Source of the DNA: PALSA-1355 sp035496575
Lineage (GTDB): Bacteria > Planctomycetota > Planctomycetia > Pirellulales > PALSA-1355
Assembly: GCA_035496575.1 (NCBI GenBank)
Contig: DATJEN010000200.1
Location: forward strand, 1-6,165
Length of the DNA stretch: 6,165 nucleotides
Reading direction: 5' to 3'
Positions 5,556 through 6,165 of this stretch are shown here, piece by piece. Position 1 is the first letter of the stretch; each line of letters begins with the position of its first letter. Made by a program: the position numbers and the translations under genes. The notes under the pieces are model-generated. The model had not been told where the DNA came from and did not search any database. It worked only from the letters and a program-made list of their open reading frames with translations.

Positions 5556-6165
5556 GTGGTTACCCTCGGCTTGCGCATGTTGGCGTGGGGCACGGTGGCA
5601 TGGTTGGCGATTCAAGGCCAGGCGCTGCGCGCCTGGGGAACGGAGCTGGCGTTTGATTTGCCCGACATGATCGAATGCCGCGATGCGACGCCGCCCGGGT
5701 TTTCGGCGGCGCACCCGGGACTGAAAGTCATCGAAGGCAAGTTTCGCATTTCGGCGCGGGTGGTCGACGGCAAGCTGTCGGACGTGGTCGATTTCTTGTA
5801 CGTGCTGACCAGCGAAGACCGCACGCTGCGTCTGCAGGATTACCTGCCGAACACCACGCTCGAGAGCCGCGTGGTCGACGACCAGATCGAAATCACCGAC
5901 AGCGCGGAAAAAGCGACCTCCGGCGGGCTCGATGCGCACGTGGTCTATAAGCCCGTCACGGCCGGCGGCACGGTCGGCGCGAGTTCGAAGAGCTGCGAGT
6001 CCAGCAAATACAAACAAATTGCACCGCGCGAGCTGGTGCTGGCGGCCGGAACCACCAACCGCGAGCATGGGGTCTTTTTCCGCCTGCAGCAATCGCGGGC
6101 GGCGTCGCTGGAGGGCGCGAAGGAGTTTAGTTTTCTAGCTACCGTGCCGGCCACGTGGCGCGGCG
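5556..6165 (+). CDS. Exported hypothetical protein, 3' truncated by window
   Basis: The frame from GTG 5556 is open to the window end, giving 203 residues with no stop. Residues 1-26 look like a Sec signal peptide: Arg7, a hydrophobic stretch MLAWGTVAWLAI (8-19), and possible cleavage after GQA (23) or LRA (26). The mature part starts near TELAFDLPDMIECRD (29-43) and appears to be a beta-rich soluble domain. It includes FRISARVVDG, the Ser/Asp-rich turn LTSEDRTLRL, a Ser/Lys-rich patch (SSKSCESSKYK), and then RELVLAAGTTNREHGVFF and SLEGAKEFSFLATVP. I recognise no enzyme motif. From memory, similar exported proteins occur in other planctomycetes, where they lack an assigned function; I could not check this. 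The coding call rests on the long open frame, Shine-Dalgarno, signal peptide and protein-like composition; the antisense frame over the same stretch has none of these. Role unknown; location probably periplasmic or secreted. Confidence 0.82.
   Translation, partial: MVTLGLRMLAWGTVAWLAIQGQALRAWGTELAFDLPDMIECRDATPPGFSAAHPGLKVIEGKFRISARVVDGKLSDVVDFLYVLTSEDRTLRLQDYLPNTTLESRVVDDQIEITDSAEKATSGGLDAHVVYKPVTAGGTVGASSKSCESSKYKQIAPRELVLAAGTTNREHGVFFRLQQSRAASLEGAKEFSFLATVPATWRG

Noticed and set aside
5310..6092. A 260-codon open frame on the minus strand opposite the exported protein
   Set aside because: It has shadow-like composition and no recognisable start signal or domain, while the + strand frame from 5556 has a Shine-Dalgarno and a signal peptide.
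1..6165. CRISPR arrays, insertion sequences, tRNA/rRNA genes, toxin-antitoxin or defence systems
   Set aside because: No spaced direct repeats, transposase-like protein, terminal inverted repeats, RNA-gene hallmarks or small paired genes were seen. The genes are core metabolism and planctomycete-type exported proteins.

Overview
The window looks like a chromosomal stretch from a GC-rich planctomycete, probably of the Pirellulales/Lacipirellulaceae type. The evidence is a DUF1559 pilin-like protein with an H-X9-DG tail, a family enormously expanded in Planctomycetota, followed by an exported protein of planctomycete style. A large cobalamin-dependent ribonucleotide reductase and a small sulfite-oxidase-fold protein lie between them. 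The lineage is inferred from gene content only.

Layout: all four genes are on the + strand, but the gaps suggest separate transcription units. (1) 4-1050: DUF1559 pseudopilin-like surface or secreted protein; the true start may lie upstream of the window. (2) 1051-1613: a 563-base gap. Its first two thirds show no gene. Its last 200 bases hold what appears to be the regulatory region of the next gene: two NrdR-box-like 16-mers exactly 32 bp apart, a sigma-70-like promoter whose -35 and -10 fall inside those boxes, a leader that can fold into nested stems, a 14-bp palindrome, and a strong Shine-Dalgarno. (3) 1614-4613: nrdJ, 999 residues, adenosylcobalamin-dependent class II RNR with its radical site, TSCPD domain and cysteine-rich tail intact. 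An 11-bp inverted repeat straddles its stop codon and a strong intrinsic terminator follows. (4) 4795-5283: a 162-residue protein resembling the molybdopterin-binding domain of the sulfite oxidase family, but without the expected cofactor-ligand cysteine. (5) 5284-5555: a gap with hairpins and a plausible promoter. (6) 5556-6165: the 5' part of a secreted protein of unknown function, starting with GTG after a good Shine-Dalgarno and running off the window.

Functionally only nrdJ is clearly assignable: it makes deoxyribonucleotides without needing oxygen. The apparent NrdR operator implies an NrdR repressor elsewhere in the genome that links its transcription to nucleotide pools. The neighbours show no obvious pathway link to it. 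I see no CRISPR array, mobile element, tRNA, rRNA or defence system. The points most worth a second look are the NrdR/promoter/leader architecture, the stop-codon inverted repeat, and the apparently cofactor-less sulfite-oxidase-like protein.
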